Assembly (NCBI RefSeq): GCF_025602895.1
Contig: NW_026516456.1
Span: forward strand, 1 to 39,029
Direction of reading: 5' to 3'
From: Polychytrium aggregatum
Taxonomy: Eukaryota; Chytridiomycota; Chytridiomycetes; Polychytriales
DNA: 39,029 nucleotides
Shown here: in pieces, positions 18,701-29,000 of the stretch
How positions within the stretch are numbered: the stretch's first letter is position 1
Layout of the letters: every line of letters starts with the position of its first letter
Made by a program: the position numbers and the translations under genes
The notes under the pieces: model-generated
The model's input: the letters and a program-made list of their open reading frames with translations, nothing else
Told to the model about the DNA's origin: nothing
Databases searched by the model: none

Positions 18701-19495
18701 GCCGGGTCGGTGAGGCGGGAGTTCCTTGAGTTCGTTGAAGGCATCGCGGTACTTTGCGATGATGGATCGGTGTTCGGGGGTCAGTGGTTCGAGGACACGG
18801 GCAAGTTGGGCAACGGGGTCGTAGGGTTCAACAGCAACTGTATTCAAGTCACTGCTCAGAGTACAAACATACACGGCGCCGGGAGTCGAAGCCAGTGCGT
18901 TGATCTGCTGGGTCGACATGTGGTACTGGGATCGGAGTTCGAGGGTCGTGAGTGGCATTCCGGTGTCGGGTCGCGATGCCGTCCAAGTGTGGTGCTTCCC
19001 GTCGATCGAGAACTTGATTCGGTTGGAGGGCCAGTCGATCTCGGGGTTGGTCTGGTCGAGCCAGTTCTTGCCGAGGATAACGTCCCAGGTGAGTGGCGCG
19101 GTGAAGAGGTTGATGCGGGCGTGGTAGTCGTGGATGGTGAGGTCGACGGGATCGGTGACGGAGGACGGGAAGGACTTGCCGTTGGGCATCGTGACGGCGT
19201 TGGCGGTGGTCTTGGTTCGAAGGTCGAGGGTCGAGGCGAGGGTCTCGGAGATGTGCGAGTTGGTCGCACCAGGGTCGATGAGGACGGTGATCGGGGAGCC
19301 GTTGAGGGTGGCGTCGATCACAAGCAGTCCCTTGCCGTGGTTGGCGGCAATGCGGTGGGGTTCGTCGATGAGAGAGTTGATCAGGTGAGGTCCGGTGGCG
19401 AGAGTCAATAGTTCAGCGTCGGGGGTCGGAGTCGGATGGCGGCAACTCGCCGGGTCCTTCAGAGGTCGTAGTATCCAGGGGTTGCCGCCTCGTCG
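15764..19495 (-). CDS. pol: Pol polyprotein of element E, with chromodomain
   Basis: The protein is identical to Pol of element B: protease DPGAT, YIDD reverse transcriptase, RNase H, HHCC and D-D35-E integrase, GPY/F and chromodomain, without stops or shifts. Translation enters the frame at 19495 after slippage at 19495-19501. The C terminus (NSGSKN) ends 26 bp before the polypurine tract of LTR4. Confidence 0.93.
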   Translation of the reverse strand, partial: RRGGNPWILRPLKDPASCRHPTPTPDAELLTLATGPHLINSLIDEPHRIAANHGKGLLVIDATLNGSPITVLIDPGATNSHISETLASTLDLRTKTTANAVTMPNGKSFPSSVTDPVDLTIHDYHARINLFTAPLTWDVILGKNWLDQTNPEIDWPSNRIKFSIDGKHHTWTASRPDTGMPLTTLELRSQYHMSTQQINALASTPGAVYVCTLSSDLNTVAVEPYDPVAQLARVLEPLTPEHRSIIAKYRDAFNELKELPPHRPGIDMNIQLDDSAKPTWSSLYQMSAEELARLKDELDRLLRIGHIRKSVSPFGAPIFWVKQGDKFRLVFDFRALNKITVKDRTALPNMREIIDRLSKCRVFSKLDLQRGFHQIRIADADTPKTAFRTKYGHFEWLVMPFGLANSPSVFQAAMNDIFREFIDDFVFVYIDDILIASEDEDQHIRHIELVLDKIHRHGFKIRPEKCSFFNSTVTYLGFIIGEGRIQVHPSRIDAIKNYPRPTTEHELRSFLGLTNTIMSFVPGYAALAGPLSTLITTRSANSTKSVVWDDNAIAAFEQLKLLSPQSLHMVNPDKDIHLFTDWSESSASIGGWIGQDMDGSGTVRPIAFNSQKLHGSELNYSPYNGELLSITRHLDKFKNYLVGRKVFLHTDQKALKHILDSKTLNKRQQRAIDTMLDFDLEIQWIPGSWNKVADVLSRTPTAISKAVQVSIINAIVNLGPSPDDLLDTIRTQYSSDPILSALISVLRDNSTDGLKPWMKAQLHRFSLRHGILYFDSTRICIPGKDLRISIIKDHHDSVCAAHPGTNTLYKAISTHYYWPAMSKDIAEWVSHCDICQRAKIRRQQAYGHFSRIPVATRKMDTVALDFILGLPPVTDSLSGRTFNSITIFVDSLTKYVVLVPGNKTDSAEDVARQYFRDVFVHFGLAGTFISDHDTRFRSAFWTGLNTLLKTELRIAFAHHHEAAGQVERFVATVAEAIRCSTLALGSRWIDQVPYIQFALNSHSSASTGHSPFFLMHGQHPRTPANTDIIAESNPAAQSIEEMQATLDLVSDNIGKAQDRALYYANRHRRDISYDIGDQVLIDTTAYHFSTDDVTPSKMRMPYLGPFKIIEKIGTTGYRLRLPRTLRFTTELPASALVPYNTPSTDQLVFDEPGPNHNDESVFEAIIGHRINRRRRLPGYRHEFLLRWQGYDPSYDSWAPLAELLDGGLADIHDFLSRNRNLPEMDTLIDLCQAQVQRNSGSKN

Positions 19496-19501
19496 TTTCC
19501 C
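19438..19501 (-). promoter_or_regulatory. -1 frameshift signal, element E
   Basis: On the minus strand GGGAAAC lies at 19501-19495, with stem arms 19489-19481 and 19446-19438. Confidence 0.85.
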
Positions 19502-20517
19502 TGATCTTCGTAGAAGGTGGCCTGGTCGGCGGTCTCGACGATGGCGTTGATGCGGGGCTGGTTCAAGGGACACTGCGAGGCGATGTGGCCGAACTTGCGG
19601 CAGCGGAAGCAGCCTCCGTTACGGCGGAGGTACTCCTTCTCGCGGTCGGTGAGCTTCTTGATCGGGCGCATGTCGACGTTGTCGAGGTCCATGGCGTTGG
19701 GGTCACGTGCGGGAGGCTGGGTCGGCTGGAAGGCGGGACGAGGAGGACGGACCATTGGGCGGAACTGCGGCTGACCAGGTGGAGCGCGGAAGAGAGGAGG
19801 TCGCTGGAACTGGAGCTCGCGGAAGGGTTGATCGCGGAACTGAGTGCGAGCGGGCTGCTGCATCAGGGGTTGCGATTGACCCATAATGGACTCGTATCGC
19901 TCGGCGAGGGCCATGGCATCTTCGAGGGTGGCTGTGTTGGAGTCAAGCTTCCATTCGACTTCGATGCGCACCCTGTGCTTGAGCTTGGTGAGGTAGCGCT
20001 GCAGGTTCTGGCGGTTGTTGCTGAAGTGGGGCAGCTCGAGGAGGAGATCGCGGAAGCGAGAGTTGAACTGCTCGACGGAGCCGGTGTGGCGCAGTGCTTC
20101 GAACTCATCCTCGGTGGTGCGCAGCGAGGTGGACGGAAGGAAGGTGTCGCGGACGAGGGACAGGACGGCGGCCGGGGTCAGGTTGTCGAGTTGCTTGCCC
20201 TGGGACCAGAGGCGCCACCAGGTCTTGGCCTTGCCCTTGAGGTTCATGGCGACGGTGGCGACAGCGGTGGCGTCATCGAGACTGTGGAAGGCAATGTACT
20301 CGGTCATTGAGAAGACAAACTCGTCAACGACAGCAGCCTTACGCTCGCCAGTGAAGGCGTCGGGGAGCGGGATCTTGGGACGCTTGAAACCGGGAGGGAC
20401 CGTGGGGAGATTCGGCTGGGCAGTCAGGGCGGAGAGGACCAGGGCGCGGTCCTCGAGCGATAGTTGTTCAAGGGCCTGGAGACAGGCATTGACGGCGGGA
20501 TCGACCGATGCTACCAT
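19459..20517 (-). CDS. gag: Gag polyprotein of element E
   Basis: This is a full 352-residue Gag with the same sequence as copy B. The start codon spans the LTR5/primer-binding-site boundary at 20517-20515. Together with its pol it makes E one of two fully coding, chromodomain-bearing copies in the window. Confidence 0.93.
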   Translation of the reverse strand: MVASVDPAVNACLQALEQLSLEDRALVLSALTAQPNLPTVPPGFKRPKIPLPDAFTGERKAAVVDEFVFSMTEYIAFHSLDDATAVATVAMNLKGKAKTWWRLWSQGKQLDNLTPAAVLSLVRDTFLPSTSLRTTEDEFEALRHTGSVEQFNSRFRDLLLELPHFSNNRQNLQRYLTKLKHRVRIEVEWKLDSNTATLEDAMALAERYESIMGQSQPLMQQPARTQFRDQPFRELQFQRPPLFRAPPGQPQFRPMVRPPRPAFQPTQPPARDPNAMDLDNVDMRPIKKLTDREKEYLRRNGGCFRCRKFGHIASQCPLNQPRINAIVETADQATFYEDQGNDEAATPGYYDL

Positions 20518-20982
20518 GTCAGATCACGGGATCAAGAGGAGATCAAAAGAAAAAGATAGAGAAGGGTTTTATTGATCTTAGCGAGGCTAGGATCTAGAGT
20601 CAAGTGTGTCTGGGGTCGAAGGTGATGACCAGAAACATGAGCGGGTGAAGGCGGGCTATTTATCTGTCTGGCGGTCCCGGAGGCGAAGCCTGCCGCAGCG
20701 GGGGCGAAGCAGCGGAGGCGGCGGGACAGCAGCCAGGCAGCAACGGCTAACCGGAGAAACATGTGAAAGTCTGACAAATGCTCGGTGGCTGACAAATGCG
20801 GGTGACACAGCGTCTGACTAATGCATGGTCGATGACAAATGCAGGGAAAACAGAGCGGCGTGTGCAACATGAGAGCAAGGAAAAAGGAAAGGCGTCACAG
20901 GACAAAGGAAAAGGAAAGTGTGCGACGCAAACAGTGACACAAGTGCGACGGTGCAGCTAGGCGGGCAGAGCGATCTGTGACA
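20517..20982 (-). repeat. LTR5 (type 1), shared by E (5') and F (3')
   Basis: It is identical to LTR4 by eye. The primer-binding site of E lies on its left and the polypurine tract of F on its right. Its type differs from LTR6 at the other end of F. Confidence 0.95.
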
Positions 20983-21016
20983 TCCCCCCCAGAAAAATTG
21001 TGCTCAAGTCAAACCA

Positions 21017-24000
21017 TCAATTTTTCGATCCCGAGTTGCGTTGCACTTGTGCTTGGCAAAGGTCGATCAGTGTGTCGTAGGGGACGAGGGCGGAAGCGGG
21101 GAGTTCGGTTGTAAATCGGAGGGTCCTCGGGAGTCGAAGTCGATATCCAGTCGTTCCGATCTTCTCGATGATCTTGAAGGGTCCCAAGTACGGCATCCGC
21201 ATCTTGGAGGGTGTGACGTCGTCCGTGCTGAAGTGATACGCGGTCGTGTCGATCAGGACTTGGTCGCCAATGTCGTAGCTGATATCGCGTCGATGTCGGT
21301 TGGCGTAGTACAGGGCCCGGTCCTGGGCCTTGCCGATGTTGTCCGAGACCAAGTCCAGAGTCGCTTGCATCTCCTCGATCGACTGTGCTGCAGGGTTGGA
21401 CTCGGCGATGATGTCGGTGTTGGCAGGAGTGCGAGGATGCTGACCGTGCATCAGGAAGAAGGGCGAATGTCCAGTCGAAGCTGAGCTGTGTGAGTTGAGC
21501 GCGAACTGGATGTATGGCACTTGATCGATCCAGCGGGAGCCGAGGGCCAGAGTCGAACAGCGGATGGCCTCGGCGACGGTTGCCACAAAGCGTTCGACTT
21601 GTCCGGCGGCCTCGTGGTGGTGGGCAAAGGCGATCCGGAGTTCGGTCTTGAGCAGAGTGTTAAGTCCTGTCCAGAAGGCCGACCGGAAGCGTGTGTCGTG
21701 ATCCGAGATGAAAGTGCCGGCGAGTCCAAAGTGCACAAAGACATCGCGGAAGTACTGGCGGGCGACGTCTTCGGCCGAGTCGGTCTTGTTGCCAGGAACC
21801 AGGACGACGTACTTGGTGAGGGAGTCGACAAAGATCGTGATCGAGTTGAAGGTGCGTCCCGAGAGTGAGTCCGTGACAGGCGGGAGTCCGAGGATGAAGT
21901 CGAGGGCGACAGTGTCCATCTTGCGGGTGGCCACAGGGATCCGGGAGAAGTGACCGTATGCTTGTTGTCGTCGGATCTTGGCTCGCTGGCAGATGTCGCA
22001 GTGCGAGACCCACTCGGCAATGTCCTTGGACATGGCGGGCCAGTAGTAGTGTGTCGAGATGGCCTTGTAGAGCGTGTTGGTGCCGGGGTGAGCTGCACAG
22101 ACAGAGTCGTGGTGGTCCTTGATGATCGAGATGCGGAGGTCCTTGCCGGGGATGCAGATGCGGGTCGAGTCGAAGTAGAGAATCCCGTGTCGAAGTGAGA
22201 AGCGGTGCAGCTGTGCCTTCATCCACGGCTTGAGTCCGTCGGTCGAGTTGTCGCGGAGGACCGAGATCAGTGCTGACAGGATCGGGTCGGAGCTGTACTG
22301 AGTGCGGATGGTGTCCAAGAGATCGTCGGGCGAGGGTCCGAGGTTGACAATCGCGTTGATGATCGAGACTTGGACGGCCTTGGAGATGGCTGTCGGTGTG
22401 CGCGAGAGCACGTCGGCGACCTTGTTCCACGAGCCGGGGATCCACTGGATCTCGAGGTCAAAGTCCAGCATCGTGTCGATGGCTCGCTGTTGGCGCTTGT
22501 TGAGGGTCTTGGAGTCGAGGATGTGCTTGAGCGCCTTCTGGTCGGTGTGGAGGAAGACTTTGCGGCCGACGAGGTAGTTCTTGAACTTGTCGAGGTGGCG
22601 GGTGATCGACAGCAGCTCGCCGTTGTAGGGCGAGTAGTTGAGTTCGGATCCGTGCAGTTTCTGCGAGTTGAAAGGCGATGGGGCGCACCGTGCCGGATCC
22701 GTCCATGTCCTGCCCGATCCATCCACCAATCGATGCGCTTGACTCGGACCAGTCGGTGAAGAGGTGAATGTCCTTGTCCGGGTTGACCATGTGCAGCGAC
22801 TGAGGCGAGAGCAACTTGAGCTGCTCGAAGGCGGCGATGGCGTTGTCGTCCCAGACGACGGACTTGGTCGAGTTGGCAGGAGCGGGTGGTGATCAGAGTC
22901 GAGAGTGGACCGGCGAGGGCAGCGTAGCCAGGGACAAAGCTCATGATGGTGTTGGTCAAGCCGAGGAAGCTGCGGAGTTCGTGTTCGGTCGTTGGTCGCG
23001 GGTAGTTCTTGATGGCGTCGATGCGCGAGGGATGCACTTGGATGCGTCCTTCGCCGATGATGAAGCCGAGATAGGTGACGGTCGAGTTGAAGAACGAACA
23101 CTTCTCGGGTCGGATCTTGAAGCCGTGTCGGTGGATCTTGTCGAGGACCAGTTCGATGTGGCGGATGTGCTGGTCCTCGTCCTCGGATGCGATCAGGATG
23201 TCGTCGATGTAGACGAACACAAAGTCGTCGATGTAACTCGCGGAAGATGTCGTTCATCGCGGCTTGGAACACGGAGGGACTGTTGGCGAGGCCGAAGGGC
23301 ATCACAAGCCACTCAAAGTGGCCGTACTTGGTCCTGAAGGCCGTCTTGGGGGTGTCGGCGTCGGCAATGCGGATCTGGTGGAATCCGCGTTGCAAGTCGA
23401 GCTTGGAGAAGACACGGCACTTGGACAGGCGGTCGATGATCTCGCGCATGTTGGGCAGCGCGGTGCGGTCCTTGACGGTGATCTTGTTGAGGGCGCGGAA
23501 GTCAAAGACGAGTCGGAACTTGTCGCCCTGCTTGACCCAGAAGATCGGTGCGCCGAAGGGCGAGACGGACTTGCGGATGTGGCCGATTCCGGAGCAATCG
23601 GTCGAGTTCGTCTTTGAGTCGAGCGAGTTCTTCGGCCGACATTTGGTAGAGCGACGACCAAGGTTGGCTTGGCAGAGTCGTCGAGTCGGATGTTCATGTC
23701 GATGCCGGGTCGGTGAGGCGGGAGTTCCTTGAGTTCGTTGAAGGCATCGCGGTACTTTGCGATGATGGATCGGTGTTCGGGGGTCAGTGGTTCGAGGACA
23801 CGGGCGAGTTGGGCAACGGGGTCGTAGGGTTCAACAGCAACTGTATTCAAGTCACTGCTCAGAGTACAAACATACACGGCGCCGGGAGTCGAAGGCGAGT
23901 GCGTTGATCTGCTGGGTCGACATGTGGTACTGGGATCGGAGTTCGAGGGTCGTGAGTGGCATTCCGGAGTCGGGTCGCGATGCCGTCCAAGTGTGGTGCT

Positions 24001-24499
24001 TCCCGTCGATCGAGAACTTGATTCGGTTGGAGGGCCAGTCGATCTCGGGGTTGGTCTGGTCGAGCCAGTTCTTGCCGAGGATGACGTCCCAGGTGAGTGG
24101 CGCGGTGAAGAGGTTGATGCGGGCGTGGTAGTCGTGGATGGTGAGGTCGACGGGATCGGTGACGGAGGACGGGAAGGACTTGCCGTTGGGCATCGTGACG
24201 GCGTTGGCGGTGGTCTTGGTTCGAAGGTCGAGGGTCGAGGCGAGGGTCTCGGAGATGTGCGAGTTGGTCGCACCAGGGTCGATGAGGACGGTGATCGGGG
24301 AGCCGTTGAGGGTGGCGTCGATCACAAGCAGTCCCTTGCCGTGGTTGGCGGCAATGCGGTGGGGTTCGTCGATGAGAGAGTTGATCAGGTGGGGTCCGGT
24401 GGCGAGAGTCAATAGTTCAGCGTCGGGGGTCGGAGTCGGATGGCGGCAACTCGCCGGGTCCTTCAGAGGTCGTAGGATCCAGGGGTTGCCGCCTCGTCG
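21017..24499 (-). pseudogene. pol: Pol of element F, chromodomain-deleted, several +1 frameshifts
   Basis: From the stop at 21017 up to about 22670 the frame is clean: integrase, GPY/F and the chromodomain deletion (SALVPY joined to DTLIDL). One-base insertions follow at about 22673, 22879, 23233, 23588, 23660 and 23893. The first three together restore the frame, leaving the reverse transcriptase/RNase H junction scrambled; the others break the N-terminal part of reverse transcriptase and the region between it and protease. The protease motif DPGAT is still readable at the 5' end. All lesions are insertions and none are deletions, which is unlike normal decay of a dead gene. Confidence 0.88.
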
Positions 24500-24505
24500 T
24501 TTCCC
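24442..24505 (-). promoter_or_regulatory. -1 frameshift signal, element F
   Basis: GGGAAAC at 24505-24499 and both 9-nt stem arms (24493-24485 and 24450-24442) are kept, although the genes around them are broken. Confidence 0.8.
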
Positions 24506-25529
24506 TGATCTTCGTAGAAGGTGGCCTGGTCGGCGGTCTCGACGATGGCGTTGATGCGGGGCTGGTTCAAGGGACACTGCGAGGCGATGTGGCCGAACTT
24601 GCGGCAGCGGAAGCAGCCTCCGTTACGGCGGAGGATACTCCTTCTCGCGGTCGGTGAGCTTCTTGATCGGGCGCATGTCGACGTTGTCGAGGTCCATGGC
24701 GTTGGGGTCACGTGCGGGAGGCTGGGTTGGCTGGAAGGCGGGACGAGGAGGACGGACCATTGGGCGGAACTGCGGCTGGCCAGGTGGAGCGCGGAAGAGA
24801 GGAGGTCGCTGGAACGGGAGCTCGCGGAAGGGTTGGTCCCGGAATCGGAGCGCGAGAGGGCTGCTGCATCAGTGGCTTGCGATTGACCCATGATGGACTC
24901 GTATCGCTCGGCGAGGGCCATGGCATCTTCGAGGGTGGCTGCTGTTGGAGTCAAGCTTCCATTCGACTTCGATGCGCACCCTGTGCTTGAGCTTGGTGAG
25001 GTAGCGCTGCAGGTTCTGGCGGTTGTTGCTGAAGTGGGGCAGCTCGAGGAGGAGATCGCGGAAGCGAGAGTTGAACTGCTCGACGGAGCCGGTGTGGCGC
25101 AGTGCTTCGAACTCATCCTCGGTGGTGCGCAGCGAGGTGGACGGAAGGAAGGTGTCGCGGACGAGGGACAGGACGGCGGCCGGGGTCAGGTTGTCGAGTT
25201 GCTTGCCCTGGGACCAGAGGCGCCACCAGGTCTTGGCCTTGCCCTTGAGGTTCATGGCGACGGTGGCGACAGGCGGTGGCGTCATCGAGACTGTGGAAGG
25301 CAATGTACTCGGTCATTGAGAAGACAAACTCGTCAACGACAGCAGCCTTACGCTCGCCAGTGAAGGCGTCGGGGAGCGGGATCTTGGGACGCTTGAAACC
25401 GGGAGGGACCGGTGGGGAGATTCGGCTGGGCGGTCAGGGCGGAGAGGACCAGGGCGCGGTCCTCGAGCGAGAGTTGCTTCAAGGGCCTGGAGGACAGGCA
25501 TTGACGGCGGGATCGTCCGATGCTACCAT
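24463..25529 (-). pseudogene. gag: Gag of element F, broken by eight +1 insertions
   Basis: The 3' end, including the zinc knuckle (CFRCRKFGH) and the stop at 24463-24465, is recognisable. Single extra bases lie at about 24635, 24845, 24876, 24941, 25271, 25411, 25477 and 25492, so no long frame survives. The start codon and the primer-binding site next to LTR6 are present. Several insertions fall at positions where type 1 and type 2 copies differ, as discussed in the findings. Confidence 0.88.
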
Positions 25530-25994
25530 GTCAGATCACGGGATCAAGAGGAAGTCAAAAGAAGAAGATAGAGAAGGGTTTTATTGATCTTAGCGAGTCT
25601 AGGATCTAGAGTCAAGTGTGTCTGGGGTCGAAGGTGATGACCAGAAACATGAGCGGGCGAAGGCGGGCTATTTATCTGTCTGGCGATCCCGGAGGCGAAG
25701 CCTGCCGCAGCGGGGGCGAAGCAGCGGAGGCGGCGGGACAGCAGCCAGGCAGCAGCGGCTAACCGGAGAAACATGTGAAAGTCTGACAAATGCTCGGTGG
25801 CTGACAAATGCGGGTGACACAGCGTTTGACTAATGCATGGTCGATGACAAATGCAGGGAACACAGAGCGGCGTGTGCAACATGAGAGCAAGGAAAAAGGA
25901 AAGGCGTCACAGGACAAAGGAAAAGGAAAGTGTGCGACGCAAACAGTGACACAAGTGCGACGGTGCAGCCAAGCGGGGAGAGGGATCTGTGACA
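25529..25994 (-). repeat. LTR6 (type 2), shared by F (5') and G (3')
   Basis: It is 466 bp like the others but differs from LTR7 at about 13 positions by eye (for example GAGGAAGTC against GAGGAGATC near its outer end, and GGGGAGAGGGATC against GGGCAGAGCGATC near the other). The TATA-like box and AATAAA are kept. Confidence 0.93.
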
Positions 25995-26028
25995 TCCCCC
26001 CCAGAAAAATTGTGCTCAAGTCAAACCA

Positions 26029-29000
26029 TCAATTTTTCGATCCCGAGTTGCGTTGCACTTGTGCTTGGCAAAGGTCGATCAGTGTGTCCATTTCCGGAAG
26101 GTTGCGGTTGCGGCTGAGGAAGTCGTGGATGTCTGCGAGTCCTCCATCCAAGAGTTCGGCCAGTGGTGCCCACGAGTCGTACGATGGGTCGTATCCCTGC
26201 CAGCGGAGCAGGAACTCGTGTCGATATCCAGGCAGTCGACGTCGTCGGTTGATCCTGTGTCCAATGATCGCTTCGAACACTGATTCGTCGTTGTGGTTGG
26301 GTCCGGGTTCGTCAAACACAAGTTGGTCGGTCGATGGTGTGTTGTACGGGACGAGGGCGGAAGCTGGGAGTTCGGTTGTAAATCGGAGGGTCCTCGGGAG
26401 TCGAAGTCGATATCCAGTCGTCCCGATCTTCTCGATGATCTTGAAGGGTCCCAAGTACGGCATCCGCATCTTGGAGGGTGTGACGTCGTCCGTGCTGAAG
26501 TGGTACGCGGTCGTGTCGATCAGGACTTGGTCGCCAATGTCGTAGCTGATATCGCGTCGATGTCGGTTGGCGTAGTACAGGGCCCGGTCCTGGGCCTTGC
26601 CGATGTTGTCCGAGACCAAGTCCAGAGTCGCTTGCATCTCCTCGATCGACTGTGCTGCGGGGTTGGACTCGGCGATGATGTCGGTGTTGGCAGGAGTGCG
26701 AGGATGCTGACCGTGCATCAGGAAGAAGGGCGAATGTCCAGTCGATGCTGAGTTGTGTGAGTTGAGCGCGAACTGGATGTACGGCACTTGATCGATCCAG
26801 CGGGAGCCGAGGGCCAGAGTCGAACAGCGGATGGCCTCGGCGGCGGTTGCCACAAAGCGTTCGACTTGTCCGGCGGCCTCGTGGTGGTGGGCAAAGGCGA
26901 TCCGGAGTTCGGTCTTGAGCAGAACGTTGAGTCCTGTCCAGAAGGCCGACCGGAAGCGTGTGTCGTGATCGGAGATGAAAGTGCCGGCGAGTCCAAAGTG
27001 CACAAAGACATCGCGGAAGTACTGGCGGGCGACGTCTTCGGCCGAGTCGGTCTTGTTTCCAGGAACCAGGACGACGTACTTGGTGAGGGAGTCGACAAAG
27101 ATCGTGATCGAGTTGAAGGTGCGTCCCGAGAGTGAGTCCGAGTCCGAGGATGAAGTCGAGGGCGACAGTGTCCATCTTGCGGGTGGCCACAGGGATCCGG
27201 GAGAAGTGACCGTATGCTTGTTGTCGTCGGATCTTGGCTCGCTGGCAGATGTCGCAGTGCGAGACCCACTCGGCAATGTCCTTGGACATGGCGGGCCAGT
27301 AGTAGTGGGTCGAGATGGCCTTGTAGAGCGTGTTGGTGCCGGGGTGAGCTGCACAGACAGAGTCGTGGTGGTCCTTGATGATCGAGATGCGGAGGTCCTT
27401 ATCGGGGATGCAGATGCGGGTCGAGTCGAAGTAGAGAATCCCGTGTCGGAGTGAGAAGCGGTGCAGCTGTGCCTTCATCCACGGCTTGAGTCCGTCGGTC
27501 GAGTTGTCGCGGAGGGCCGAGATCAGTGCTGGCAGGATCGGGTCGGAGCTGTACTGAGTGCGGATGGTGTCCAAGAGATCGTCGGGCGAGGGTCCGAGGT
27601 TGACAATCGCGTTGATGATCGAGACTTGGACGGCCTTGGAGATGGCTGTCGGTGTGCGCGAGAGCACGTCGGCGACCTTGTTCCACGAGCCGGGGATCCA
27701 CTGGATCTCGAGGTCAAAGTCCAGCATCGTGTCGATGGCTCGCTGTTGGCGCTTGTTGAGGGTCTTGGAGTCGAGGATGTGCTTGAGCGCCTTCTGGTCG
27801 GTGTGGAGGAAGACTTTGCGGCCGACGAGGTAGTTCTTGAACTTGTCGAGGTGGCGGGTGATCGACAGCAACTCGCCGTTGTAGGGCGAGTAGTTGAGCT
27901 CGGATCCGTGCAGTTTCTGCGAGTTGAAGGCGATGGGGCGCACTGTGCCGGATCCGTCCATGTCCTGGCCGATCCATCCACCAATCGATGCGCTTGACTC
28001 GGACCAGTCGGTGAAGAGGTGAATGTCTTTGTCCGGGTTGACCATGTGCAGCGACTGAGGCGAGAGCAACTTGAGCTGCTCGAAGGCGGCGATGGCGTTG
28101 TCGTCCCAGACGACGGACTTGGTCGAGTTGGCAGAGCGGGTGGTGATCAGTGTCGAGAGTGGACCGGCGAGGGCAGCGTAGCCGGGGACAAAGCTCATGA
28201 TGGTGTTGGTCAAGCCGAGGAAGCTGCGGAGTTCGTGTTCAGGTCGTTGGTCGCGGGTAGTTCTTGATGGCGTCGATGCGCGAGGGATGCACTTGGATGC
28301 GTCCTTCGCCGATGATGAAGCCGAGATAGGTGACGGTCGAGTTGAAGAACGAACACTTCTCGGGTCGGATCTTGAAGCCGTGTCGGTGGATCTTGTCGAG
28401 GACCAGTTCGATGTGGCGGATGTGCTGGTCCTCGTCCTCGGATGCGATCAGGATGTCGTCGATGTAGACGAACACAAAATCGTCGATGTATTCGCGGAAG
28501 ATGTCGTTCATCGCGGCTTGGAACACGGAGGGACTGTTGGCGAGGCCGAAGGGCATCACAAGCCACTCAAAGTGGCCGTACTTGGTCCTGAAGGCCGTCT
28601 TGGGGGTGTCGGCGTCGGCAATGCGGATCTGGTGGAATCCGCGTTGCAAGTCGAGCTTGGAGAAGACACGGCACTTGGACAGGCGGTCGATGATCTCGCG
28701 CATGTTGGGCAGCGCGGTGCGGTCCTTGACGGTGATCTTGTTGAGGGCGCGGAAGTCAAAGACGAGTCGGAACTTGTCGCCCTGCTTGACCCAGAAGATC
28801 GGTGCGCCGAAGGGCGAGACGGACTTGCGGATGTGGCCGATTCCGGAGCAATCGGTCGAGTTCGTCTTTGAGTCGAGCGAGTTCTTCGGCCGACATCTGG
28901 TAGAGCGACGACCAAGTTGGCTTGGCAGAGTCGTCGAGTCGGATGTTCATGTCGATGCCGGGTCGGTGAGGCGGGAGTTCCTTGAGTTCGTTGAAGGCAT

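Larger units (their letters stand above)
15264..20982 (-). mobile_element. Element E: complete chromovirus, inverted copy of B
   Basis: This 5,719-bp copy has two identical LTRs, intact gag and pol, a polypurine tract and a primer-binding site. It shows no difference from B that I can find, so 1061-6779 and 15264-20982 form a near-perfect inverted repeat with an 8.5-kb spacer. It looks autonomous. Confidence 0.95.
20517..25994 (-). mobile_element. Element F: chromodomain-deleted, type 1/type 2 chimera with 14 one-base insertions
   Basis: The copy is 5,478 bp, exactly 14 bp longer than element C, and all of the excess is single-base insertions between 22.67 and 25.5 kb. The 3' third (20983 to about 22.6 kb) is type 1 and carries the same 255-bp deletion as C (junction at 21076/21077). 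From about 23.6 kb to LTR6 it follows type 2. The two LTRs differ at about a dozen positions, so it is a recombinant or an assembly chimera. Confidence 0.9.
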
